A stretch of DNA of 5,416 bases from Candidatus Poseidoniales archaeon (GCA_003602535.1 QQSA01000042.1:1-5416), one strand, 5' to 3'; positions 1 to 5,416 are shown, numbered from the stretch's first letter. Notes: generated from the letters alone by a model not told the origin. Made by a program: numbers and translations.

Positions 1-798
1 AATCTAACAGTATCTAACGTGGAATATGAATCAAACAGCGGAGAAACTCCGATAGATATCAGGACTTCTGGAACAGTGACTCTTTCTTACATCAATTTGA
101 ACGGTTCATTCAATTCAAACCAAGATTCGTTTGACGCTCCTTGGATCGGGATGTCTTTGGCAGGTAGTGGTGATTACATTATTGAATCATCAACAATCGA
201 ATCAACCGATACAGCGCTGAAAGCGAGCGGAACAGGAACACTATCAATTTCTGAATCAACTTTCACATCAGAGAAAACAGGACTATCCTTCTCCGGAATA
301 TCAGAGACTACATTGAATGATGTCGTGGTTAATGTTTCGGCAAGCGGCGAGAAAGGAATTGACATTCTTCAAGGTAGTCATACATTCACAAATTTAGAAT
401 TGAATATGCCTATCAACGTTGGACCTGATAGTATTGGAATTAATGCTTGGTGGTGTGATATCGATGCAGGAGAATCAACAGTCAATGGTTTTGGAACCAG
501 TATTGCGGTTCACGAATCAAATCTCATTGCTAATGATTTGATCTTATTTGATTCTGTGAAAACCGGTCTTCATGCATCCTCATCAATGGTTACTGTAAAT
601 GATGTACTTGCAACAAGGCTCTCTGATGACGGCATCATACTATCTTCTTCTTCAGTAGTATTGAGGAGCTGGGGTTCATCATATCATTCTGCTAACAATG
701 CACAAATAGATTCTAATTCTGAATTGACAGTTTGGTCATTGAGTGTAGCAGGTGTGAATCAAGCTTTCATTGGCGACGGAATTATGAATTATGGAACA
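1..798 (+). other. N-terminal visible parallel beta-helix region of the surface protein
   Basis: This stretch consists of short, irregular repeats of roughly 20-25 residues with the pattern hydrophobic-x-hydrophobic, Asn/Ser turn, then 'S-x-hydrophobic' strands. Examples are GTVTLSYINLNGSF, IIESSTIESTDTALKASG, LSISESTFTSEKTGLSFSG and ANDLILFDSVKTGLHAS. This is the usual look of right-handed parallel beta-helices (PbH1/Beta_helix type), where each rung places alternating Ile/Val/Leu inside and Ser/Thr/Asn at turns. Two cysteine-free rungs alternate with a Trp-Trp-Cys segment near residue 150. The repeats are too diverged to show as DNA repeats. Similar segments recur at about 1800-2480 and 2720-3330. 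Confidence 0.65.
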
Positions 799-3700
799 AC
801 CCAAACATTGGCAATAAGTACTGCACAGGCAAATCGGATATGGGAGGTTGCTGTAAACTTTGAAGATCTAACAGGAAATCCAGTTGATGCAGATTGGACA
901 GTACTTGGGTTCAGTGGGACCGCTTCAGGGGGTTCAGCCACATTACCTGTTAGTGAAGCAGGGTCTACGATTATAGCCACATATGCAGGAGTTGGATCAC
1001 AATCTACTCCAAGTGGTAGCGAAGGAGGAGCTCATGTAATGCAAGTGCCAATAATGCCCCAATCAGATTGGACATTAGCCGCCGGTAGTACGGTTGTATT
1101 AGGGCCAACAGCCGACGGTTCCCCGCACATGGCCGGCGGGAACATCACTATTCCAACGAATACTCAACTGTTTTTGCAAGACACCACACTTCAGTTACCA
1201 CCAGACTCAACATTAACCATAATGGATTATGGCGGATTTGAAGCTTCAAATGGTAACTTCAAGGGAGACATCATATCTCATACAACTGGGTTTAGTAACG
1301 CCCCGTCTTCAAGTATGACTGTTGACGGCGACGTTTTTTGGACAACTTGTCAGAACGATATCGAATCTTACATGATTCAAGTTTTGGGAGATATACAACT
1401 GGATAGTTCTTGTAAAGTGAAAATAAATAGAGGCAAGGTCTTAGGAAATGTCGCCGTATTTACCGGTGCAACTTTCGAGATAGTAAACACTCTGGAGATA
1501 ACAGTTCTAGATAAGGGAGAAGCAGTGCAAGGTGCAAGTGTAGAGATTGATGGGCAAAGCGTATCAACTGGTGCAGATGGCAAAGCCAGCAAATCACTAA
1601 CTTCTCTAATGGTAGATTCCAATGGGGAGACAGTAACTGGGCTGAAACAAGTAAGAATGGAATGGGGCTCAATTGTCGATTTGATGGCATGGGACACATC
1701 GTCTTCCATGGAACATACATTCACCGCTTCAACCATTGCAGGTGGGTCATTGACAGAATGGTTAGTGCTTGAAAAAGCGTGGAGTCCGTACCACCTTTCA
1801 GACAATCTTGTTATTCCTCAGGGCCAGACTATGACGATTAATGATGGAGTTGCTCTCAGAATCGCAGACTCTGTTTCTATTACAGTTGAAGGCACATTCA
1901 ACTCAGGTGTATCTACAATTTATTCTATGGGTAATGGAGCAAGATGGAGCGGATTAATCATTGGAGATAATGCTGATAGTAGCGCATCAATTCTTGGAAC
2001 AACTTTGGTTGAAGGCTCGCCACTTATTACAATCCAGGGTCAAGCCGATGTAGTTGTCAGCAATGCACTTTTATCTCGTTCTACGGGTGCAGAACCTCTA
2101 GTTAGGATGACAAATACAGCATCGGGTAGTTTGCAATTAGTTTCAACAACTTTGACAGATTCTTCATCACATTGTATAGAGGCTCAAGGCTCTGCACAAT
2201 TGATTCTCAACCAAGTGGTAATGCAATCATGTGCCTCTAATTCGCTTTGGGCCAGAAGCCTACCTCTTTCGGCAAACGGTCTTGATGTTTCACAAAGAAT
2301 TGATCTTGAAGGAGTAACTGGCGAAATATCGGATTTAACAGGTCACCAACTATATTTCAACAACTTGGACGGGTTTACGATGGACGACATATCTCTGACT
2401 TTCCTGAATGGATATGATAATCGTGACATAACTATTGATGGAGCTACTATTGCTACTAATACTCTAGATGATGTAATGGGAATGCCAGAACAGTTCAAGG
2501 GGCATGAAATCGCAATCAAAGGAGATGTTCTTTACGATTCGATAAACAATAGTAACTCAACTTTCATCTTACATGATGGTTCAACCGAATTAAAGATTGA
2601 TTTCAGTTTCGCATCTACAGCTGATGGTATAGAAGATAACCGTACACTGTATGCAGAAGGAGTTCTTGTTATCGATGACGGACAATGGGTTTTCGAAGCC
2701 TATGCGATAAAACCGAAGACTTCTCCGGTAGATTTGGATAATACCGCTGGCAGCATTTCGAATTTGATTGTAAACTGTGGAGGCCAAGGTACAGGATTAA
2801 TTTCTCATCATGGCAGAACATCTCCATTAATAATTGAAGATTCATCTATTTCTTCGTGCACAAAGGGCGTAGATCTGCATTCAGATAGCGAAACTGCACC
2901 ATTAGAATTAATCAACGTCGACATTGATTCACTTGTAGCAATTTCAAGTGACGGATACGAATTCACAATTCATGGCGGAGAACTTAATGGCAGTTTAGAA
3001 ACCAATTCAATCGTTGCGAAAATTTACGACGTAGAACCAACTTCAATATCTGGTTCTGGCGAAATTTGGATGTTTTCAACACATATTTTCGATGTCCGAC
3101 TTAATGGAGATTCCCAAAATGCAAACATCGAAGTCACCCCAGCACTCGGCAATACACTAGAGTTTGAGGGTAGTAGCATACAAGCTCCAGTCATATACCG
3201 AGCGTATATTGCAGGAGCTGATTTACTGATGAATTCAATGCAGGTCATAGCTAACGCAGAAGGATTGCCTACTTTCAACCAAACATATTCATCCGGACCT
3301 GGTGCCGAAGAGATTATTCAAATTAATATGTCTAGCAACGAGGCTCCAACTGCTGAAATTATTATTCCGGACGACGGATTCAGCATCATGGAATCTCTCC
3401 CAATTGAAGTAAGAGCAGTAACTAGTGATGATTTAGATGATAGTGATGATTTGGAGGTTGTCTGGACAGTGACATCTGGACAAACCGAATTAATGCAATT
3501 ATCCGGACACTGGGCCAATTTTACAGACTTAGGGTTTGGAACTTATGTTTTGAAATTAGAGGTTACTGATAGCCAAGGGGCGACTACTATCGATATGATT
3601 GAAATAAATGTGATAGCTTTAGATTCTGATGGCGATTGGTTTAATGATGGCGAGTGGATAAATTCTTGCAACGAGGACACGTGGTTCGACAAAGAAAACA

Positions 3701-4032
3701 ATGTACATTGTGGACCAAATTTCTATGATAGTAATGACGATAATGACGAAATTAATGATAATCAGGATAAATTCCCATTGGATCCATGTGCTAGTCTGGA
3801 TACAGATGGCGATGGTCAACCAGACGATTTACACTGTCCAATAGGGGTTACAACTTGGCTGACTGCAGATCAAGATGACGATAACGACGGGATACCTGAC
3901 GTTTCTGAGAAATCAGAAAGTGCTGAAGATTCAGATAGCAACGACAGTCCTATCGTGATAATGCTATTCGTCGGCTTATTTATTGCAGCAGCAGCTATTA
4001 TGCTGATGCGGAATAAGACGGAAGTGGAGTGA
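1..4032 (+). CDS. Giant cell-surface beta-helix protein with PKD-like, TSP3-like and C-terminal anchor regions (5' partial)
   Basis: The frame is open from base 1 and gives 1343 visible residues ending at TGA 4030-4032. The residues before the GTG at base 19 (NLTVSNV) already read as a beta-helix strand and no signal peptide follows, so that GTG is unlikely to be the start and the gene begins outside the window. Visible order, numbered from base 1: beta-helix repeats (1-263), Ig-like insert (264-334), more beta-helix, a carboxypeptidase-regulatory-like fold (about 497-580), a beta-helix with the typical 'VIPQGQTMTINDGV' and 'WSGLIIGD' turns (about 600-820), OB-like insert (830-906), beta-helix (907-1110), PKD-like domain (1113-1204), Asp-rich calcium-binding repeats (1208-1303), one transmembrane helix (1317-1336) and a short tail RNKTEVE. 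About a dozen N-x-S/T sequons precede the anchor, consistent with a glycosylated archaeal surface protein. No catalytic motif was recognised; a role in adhesion or ligand binding is inference. Confidence 0.85.
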   Translation, partial: NLTVSNVEYESNSGETPIDIRTSGTVTLSYINLNGSFNSNQDSFDAPWIGMSLAGSGDYIIESSTIESTDTALKASGTGTLSISESTFTSEKTGLSFSGISETTLNDVVVNVSASGEKGIDILQGSHTFTNLELNMPINVGPDSIGINAWWCDIDAGESTVNGFGTSIAVHESNLIANDLILFDSVKTGLHASSSMVTVNDVLATRLSDDGIILSSSSVVLRSWGSSYHSANNAQIDSNSELTVWSLSVAGVNQAFIGDGIMNYGTTQTLAISTAQANRIWEVAVNFEDLTGNPVDADWTVLGFSGTASGGSATLPVSEAGSTIIATYAGVGSQSTPSGSEGGAHVMQVPIMPQSDWTLAAGSTVVLGPTADGSPHMAGGNITIPTNTQLFLQDTTLQLPPDSTLTIMDYGGFEASNGNFKGDIISHTTGFSNAPSSSMTVDGDVFWTTCQNDIESYMIQVLGDIQLDSSCKVKINRGKVLGNVAVFTGATFEIVNTLEITVLDKGEAVQGASVEIDGQSVSTGADGKASKSLTSLMVDSNGETVTGLKQVRMEWGSIVDLMAWDTSSSMEHTFTASTIAGGSLTEWLVLEKAWSPYHLSDNLVIPQGQTMTINDGVALRIADSVSITVEGTFNSGVSTIYSMGNGARWSGLIIGDNADSSASILGTTLVEGSPLITIQGQADVVVSNALLSRSTGAEPLVRMTNTASGSLQLVSTTLTDSSSHCIEAQGSAQLILNQVVMQSCASNSLWARSLPLSANGLDVSQRIDLEGVTGEISDLTGHQLYFNNLDGFTMDDISLTFLNGYDNRDITIDGATIATNTLDDVMGMPEQFKGHEIAIKGDVLYDSINNSNSTFILHDGSTELKIDFSFASTADGIEDNRTLYAEGVLVIDDGQWVFEAYAIKPKTSPVDLDNTAGSISNLIVNCGGQGTGLISHHGRTSPLIIEDSSISSCTKGVDLHSDSETAPLELINVDIDSLVAISSDGYEFTIHGGELNGSLETNSIVAKIYDVEPTSISGSGEIWMFSTHIFDVRLNGDSQNANIEVTPALGNTLEFEGSSIQAPVIYRAYIAGADLLMNSMQVIANAEGLPTFNQTYSSGPGAEEIIQINMSSNEAPTAEIIIPDDGFSIMESLPIEVRAVTSDDLDDSDDLEVVWTVTSGQTELMQLSGHWANFTDLGFGTYVLKLEVTDSQGATTIDMIEINVIALDSDGDWFNDGEWINSCNEDTWFDKENNVHCGPNFYDSNDDNDEINDNQDKFPLDPCASLDTDGDGQPDDLHCPIGVTTWLTADQDDDNDGIPDVSEKSESAEDSDSNDSPIVIMLFVGLFIAAAAIMLMRNKTEVE
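790..1002 (+). other. Ig-like beta-sandwich insert in the surface protein
   Basis: The beta-helix pattern is broken here by a stretch reading WEVAVNFEDLTGNPVDADW, then alternating Gly/Ser/Thr strands ending in TIIATYAGVGS. The order 'strand, D-x-x-G-x-P-V-x-A, short strands, IIATYAG' matches the general look of bacterial/archaeal Ig-like or carboxypeptidase-regulatory-like domains that carry a polypeptide out from a surface stalk. The family was not identified. The linker that follows (about 1003-1070) is rich in Ser, Gly and Pro and leads to another glycine-rich beta region. Confidence 0.4.
1489..1740 (+). other. Carboxypeptidase-regulatory-like domain in the surface protein
   Basis: The translated segment LEITVLDKGEAVQGASVEID, followed by a TGADGKA turn, fits the hallmark of carboxypeptidase regulatory-like/Big-type modules: a strand, 'D-x-G-x-x-V-x-G-A-x-V-x-I', then a 'T-x-x-D-G-x-A' hairpin. 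Later strands (KQVRMEWGS and the segment after it) complete a small sandwich before the next beta-helix begins near base 1800. Such modules are structural or ligand-binding spacers in secreted proteins. Assignment is from motif appearance only. Confidence 0.5.
2488..2718 (+). other. OB-fold/CcmE-like insert within the beta-helix
   Basis: Residues about 830-906 read EIAIKGDVLYDS, then STFILHDGSTELKIDF, then RTLYAEGVLVIDDGQWVFEA. The pattern 'strand-G-x-V, x-F-x-L-x-DG-x-x-x-hydrophobic, hydrophobic-x-x-E-G-x-hydrophobic-x-x-DG-x-x-x-x-E-A' is that of a five-stranded OB barrel. It particularly recalls the periplasmic domain of CcmE. The haem-attaching His-x-x-x-Tyr end of true CcmE is absent (IKPKTSP follows), so a cytochrome-maturation role is not supported. 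It is more likely a ligand-binding or structural insert. Beta-helix rungs resume directly afterwards at about base 2720. Confidence 0.5.
3337..3612 (+). other. PKD/Ig-like domain preceding the calcium-binding stalk
   Basis: The segment begins NEAPTAEIIIPDDG, typical of the first strand of PKD/fibronectin-like domains ('N-x-x-P-x-A-x-I'). It continues with an Asp-rich loop, the strand LEVVWTV, and ends with GTYVLKLEVTDSQGATTIDM, which is the classic PKD last-strand pattern 'G-x-Y-x-L-x-L-x-V-x-D-x-x-G'. PKD domains act as extracellular spacers or weak carbohydrate/protein-binding modules. Its place just before the calcium-binding stalk and membrane anchor fits a surface-display architecture. 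Confidence 0.75.
3622..3909 (+). repeat. TSP3-like Asp-rich calcium-binding repeats with two Cys pairs
   Basis: Four Asp/Asn-rich loops are visible in the protein: DSDGDWFNDGEW, DSNDDNDEINDNQD followed by KFPLDP, DTDGDGQPDD, and DQDDDNDGIPDVSE. The spacing 'D-x-D-x-D-G-x-x-D' is that of thrombospondin type-3-like calcium-binding loops. Two cysteine pairs (NSC...VHC and DPC...LHC) sit between the loops and could form disulfides that staple the stalk. In calcium-rich seawater such repeats are expected to be loaded and rigid. They directly precede an acidic linker (EKSESAEDSDSNDS) and the membrane helix, so they form the membrane-proximal stem. Confidence 0.8.
3949..4008 (+). other. C-terminal transmembrane anchor of the surface protein
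   Basis: The codons here give PIVIMLFVGLFIAAAAIMLM, an uninterrupted hydrophobic helix of about 20 residues. It is flanked on the outside by an acidic Ser-rich linker and on the inside by R-N-K, which fits an outside-to-inside anchor under the positive-inside rule. Only seven residues (RNKTEVE) follow. No LPXTG, PGF or other sorting motif is seen, so the helix itself is probably the permanent anchor. Confidence 0.8.
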
Positions 4033-4034
4033 TG
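4020..4034 (+). promoter_or_regulatory. TGATG stop/start overlap and weak ribosome-binding site
   Basis: TGA (4030-4032) of the surface-protein gene shares its last base with ATG (4032-4034) of the next gene. A purine run GGAAG (4020-4024) lies 7 bases before that ATG and a second GGAG (4026-4029) lies only 2 bases before it. The GTG at 4029-4031 is one codon upstream in the same frame but has poorer spacing to any Shine-Dalgarno-like sequence, so the ATG is preferred. The overlap implies translation of the second gene by re-initiation or coupling. Confidence 0.65.
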
Positions 4035-4571
4035 GCAGAGCTAGCTAGCACATTACCTGATCCCGAATCAATGGCTCAGTTTTGTGTTGCAGTTTTAGCC
4101 GTAATAGTTGCGTGGGATGCATGGTGGCTAGGCCGTCAGCGAATCGACATACCGTCTTTAGGAGAGTTGCCTAATTCTGGTTATGCTTGGGAGTCTAATC
4201 AATCTCAAGAAGTTTCGAGACAGTGGGCCAATCTAATGACAATGGGGGCGATGATGGTCCTTCCTTGGATGCTAGCCGAATTATCAGATACTCCTCTCTT
4301 GTGGGTTTGGATTTGGGATGCATTATTGGCTTTGCACCTCATTTCTCTACTGATTCCAAAAAGATACGCAGTAACATCTACTCATCTATTTGCAGATGGT
4401 CAGAGATACGAATGGAGTAGATTGAAATTAGCAAAAAGGCAACCTAAGAAGAGAATAATGTTGCTACGCAAGGGGTGGGGCCCTTTCGGACCCCTGCCCC
4501 TTGGCGGAGACAAAACATCTCTTTCAAAAGCATTAGAACTGATTAACTCGATTCTAAACGAAGAAGAGTAA
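4032..4571 (+). CDS. Small three-helix membrane protein with PH-like cytoplasmic tail, coupled to the surface protein
   Basis: Starting at ATG 4032 this gives 179 residues ending TAA 4569-4571. I do not recognise a named family. Three hydrophobic segments are visible: about residues 15-33 (FCVAVLAVIVAWDAWWLG), 66-83 (ANLMTMGAMMVLPWML) and 88-108 (PLLWVWIWDALLALHLISLL). They are followed by a basic, soluble region of about 70 residues. The tail reads KRYAVTSTHLFADGQRYEW, then LKLAKRQPKKRIMLL, a Gly/Pro loop GPFGPLPLGG and a C-terminal helix LSKALELINSIL. This strand-turn-strand-then-helix pattern, with 'V-T-x-x-x-L-x-x-x-G-x-x-x-x-W', resembles bacterial/archaeal PH-like (bPH_2, DUF5673-type) tails of small membrane proteins. 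That resemblance is tentative. Overlap with the upstream gene suggests a partner in export, anchoring or regulation of the surface protein, which is inference. Confidence 0.8.
   Translation: MAELASTLPDPESMAQFCVAVLAVIVAWDAWWLGRQRIDIPSLGELPNSGYAWESNQSQEVSRQWANLMTMGAMMVLPWMLAELSDTPLLWVWIWDALLALHLISLLIPKRYAVTSTHLFADGQRYEWSRLKLAKRQPKKRIMLLRKGWGPFGPLPLGGDKTSLSKALELINSILNEEE
4469..4503 (+). other. GC-rich RNA stem-loop inside the small membrane-protein gene
   Basis: Bases 4469-4480 can pair with 4492-4503 in a 12-bp stem (ten Watson-Crick pairs and two G-U pairs) closing an 11-base loop. It is a striking GC island in an AT-rich window. The two wobble pairs become A-C mismatches on the opposite strand, so the structure is stronger in the plus-strand message than in the antisense transcript. 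It encodes KGWGPFGPLPLGG, so the codons themselves explain part of the GC content. No T-tract follows directly, so it is not a classic intrinsic terminator. Confidence 0.4.
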
Positions 4572-4584
4572 TCAAGCGTTTAGA
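4553..4584. terminator. Inverted repeat spanning the convergent stop codons (candidate bidirectional 3'-end signal)
   Basis: TCTAAACG (4553-4560) and CGTTTAGA (4577-4584) are perfect 8-bp inverted copies with a 16-base loop that contains both stop codons (TAA 4569-4571 and, on the other strand, TGA 4572-4574). An outer 6-bp pair, AACTGA (4537-4542) with TCAGTT (4588-4593), can extend the stem across an asymmetric internal loop. The arms come from the codons CTA-AAC (Leu-Asn) that both proteins use near their C-termini. Short T runs follow on both strands (CTTTCTT near 4595-4601 on plus; CTTTTG near 4526-4531 on minus). Archaeal termination mostly depends on T-tracts, so the role is uncertain. 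Confidence 0.35.
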
Positions 4585-5408
4585 GCTTCAGTTGCTTTCT
4601 TCGCACCGATCCATGCTACTATGCCGAATCCAATCTTGTTTATGATGTCAGCAATGTTGTAAGCCACGGCCATTATTTCTTGATTTCCCTTGAGCATGTC
4701 TGCTCCAGGGCTGAATAGATATCCTATTGGGTAAATTACCCATCCGACCACAATGAACCATCTTAGAGCATTAGCACTCCAAATCAGTTCAGGTGCAATC
4801 TTGTCATTATCTACTCCTTTTCCAGATGTCCACGGAGTTCCAGTGGCAACGACAATCATTGCCCATCCTACTCCTCCAAGAACGAGGCCAAGAACACCGT
4901 TCATCAAACCTGCTTCACCTGCATATCCAAATCCAATCATGATTAGAGCTCCGGTAAAGCAAACTCCTGTGAATCCCATACCAAGGAATTTCGCATCAGT
5001 AATTGCTTCTTTTCCAACAAGTGAAGGGAATTTCAGAGCCATTAACGGAACAGTAATTATCCAGTCCATGTAACGATATTCGATGGATACAGAACCTAGG
5101 TCTGTGTACACCCCACGCATGTAATAATAATGGAAAGCAGCAATTCCTACAATTAATGCAGAGATTGTCATAGTTGTTCGATATTGAGGTGCAACATTGT
5201 TGCGTTCACTCATGAAGAATACGAATGCAGCACCCATTGCGATATACCCTACGAAGAATAAGAAGAAGGTCAACAATTGTAACGGCTCACCATCGTATTT
5301 TTCTGCTGGGTCAACAATACTCGAAGCACTTACTGTGCCCGCCATTGCTAAGGCGATTGTTGCGACTAAAAGCAGGCTAGTTGTTCTAGAAAATTTATCA
5401 AAAGACAT
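4572..5408 (-). CDS. Proteorhodopsin-family light-driven proton pump (D-T-K type)
   Basis: A complete 278-residue type-1 rhodopsin, longer than the about 249 residues of the classic green proteorhodopsin. Residues 1-28 look like a cleavable signal (basic n-region, LLLVATIALAMAG core, VSA before the cut). Seven helices follow at about 41-67, 76-97, 109-130, 136-157, 161-189, 208-232 and 240-268. Key residues by ungapped motif alignment to green proteorhodopsin: K258 is the retinal Schiff-base lysine (NIADIINK), D254 and D115 are counterion/acceptor (RYMDWIITVPL), H93 partners D115, R112 matches R94 and T119 matches T101. The donor position E108 is K126. M123 at the spectral-tuning site (L105) predicts green absorption. 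GEAG (164-167) and W223/Y226/P227 are also conserved. Start ATG 5406-5408 is preceded by only TGAGAAAC; the promoter lies outside. It probably pumps protons outward to energise the membrane. Confidence 0.95.
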   Translation of the reverse strand: MSFDKFSRTTSLLLVATIALAMAGTVSASSIVDPAEKYDGEPLQLLTFFLFFVGYIAMGAAFVFFMSERNNVAPQYRTTMTISALIVGIAAFHYYYMRGVYTDLGSVSIEYRYMDWIITVPLMALKFPSLVGKEAITDAKFLGMGFTGVCFTGALIMIGFGYAGEAGLMNGVLGLVLGGVGWAMIVVATGTPWTSGKGVDNDKIAPELIWSANALRWFIVVGWVIYPIGYLFSPGADMLKGNQEIMAVAYNIADIINKIGFGIVAWIGAKKATEALNA

Positions 5409-5416
5409 GTTTCTCA

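Noticed and set aside
19..21. GTG as the start codon of the surface-protein gene
   Set aside because: The frame is open to base 1, the preceding codons fit the beta-helix pattern, there is no Shine-Dalgarno-like sequence in the 18 bases before it, and no signal peptide follows.
1118..1143. GC-rich hairpin (GTTCCC with GGGAAC) in the surface-protein gene
   Set aside because: Only a 6-bp stem plus two pairs after a bulge, within a coding Gly/Pro stretch and far from any gene end; not distinguishable from chance.
1377..1805. A 142-residue minus-strand open frame
   Set aside because: It lies wholly opposite the well-supported surface-protein frame, has no coherent domain pattern, and is rich in residues expected from reading Ser/Thr/Gly codons backwards.
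2488..2718. A genuine CcmE haem chaperone domain
   Set aside because: The histidine and tyrosine of the haem-attachment motif after the barrel are missing, and no other cytochrome-maturation gene is in the window.
4029..4031. GTG start one codon upstream for the small membrane protein
   Set aside because: The adjacent ATG at 4032 gives the standard TGATG overlap and better spacing to the purine-rich GGAAG; GTG would add a single residue only.
4223..4420. A 65-residue plus-strand open frame inside the small membrane-protein gene
   Set aside because: It is an alternative frame within a gene whose main frame shows clear membrane helices; there is no separate ribosome-binding site or domain signal.
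4753..5073. A 106-residue plus-strand open frame opposite the rhodopsin gene
   Set aside because: It is antisense to highly conserved rhodopsin helices and its Pro/Thr/Ile-rich sequence is what reversed Gly/Ala/membrane codons give; no independent start signal is seen.

Overview
The window looks like a piece of a planktonic marine archaeal genome, most likely a Marine Group II euryarchaeote (Candidatus Poseidoniales). This is an inference from three things: a proteorhodopsin-type light-driven pump, a very large surface protein built as beta-helix, PKD-like domain, Asp-rich calcium-binding (TSP3-like) repeats and C-terminal membrane anchor, and moderately AT-rich, extremely tightly packed genes. 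A marine bacterium is not formally excluded. No RNA genes, CRISPR arrays, insertion sequences or attachment sites are visible. Apart from 8 bases at the right edge, essentially every base is coding.

Layout: (1) Bases 1-4032 (+) hold the 3' part of a giant exported, membrane-anchored protein; the reading frame is open at the left edge, so its true start and signal peptide lie outside. It is a chain of right-handed parallel beta-helix segments interrupted by small beta-sandwich/OB-like inserts, then a PKD-like domain, a Cys-containing TSP3-like calcium-binding stalk and one transmembrane helix. (2) Bases 4032-4571 (+) encode a 179-residue protein with three predicted membrane helices and a small cytoplasmic beta-rich tail. 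Its ATG overlaps the stop of gene 1 (TGATG), so the two are almost certainly co-transcribed and probably translationally coupled. (3) Bases 4572-5408 (-) encode a complete 278-residue proteorhodopsin-family proton pump, with all key residues present but lysine in the usual proton-donor position (motif D-T-K).

Genes 2 and 3 converge with no gap at all: the TAA of one ends at 4571 and the TGA of the other occupies 4572-4574. A perfect 8-bp inverted repeat has its arms in the final codons of the two genes and both stops in its loop, so the junction may work in termination or 3'-end processing for both transcripts. A separate GC-rich stem-loop in the gene-2 message lies about 70 bases before that junction.

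Functionally, gene 1 probably displays a long, calcium-stiffened adhesive or ligand-binding rod on the cell surface and gene 2 is an unrecognised membrane partner. The rhodopsin is a separate light-energy module on the other strand. No previously undescribed system is proven here; the best candidates for follow-up are the coupled surface-protein/small-membrane-protein pair, the OB/CcmE-like insert in the beta-helix, the D-T-K rhodopsin, and the zero-gap convergent junction.
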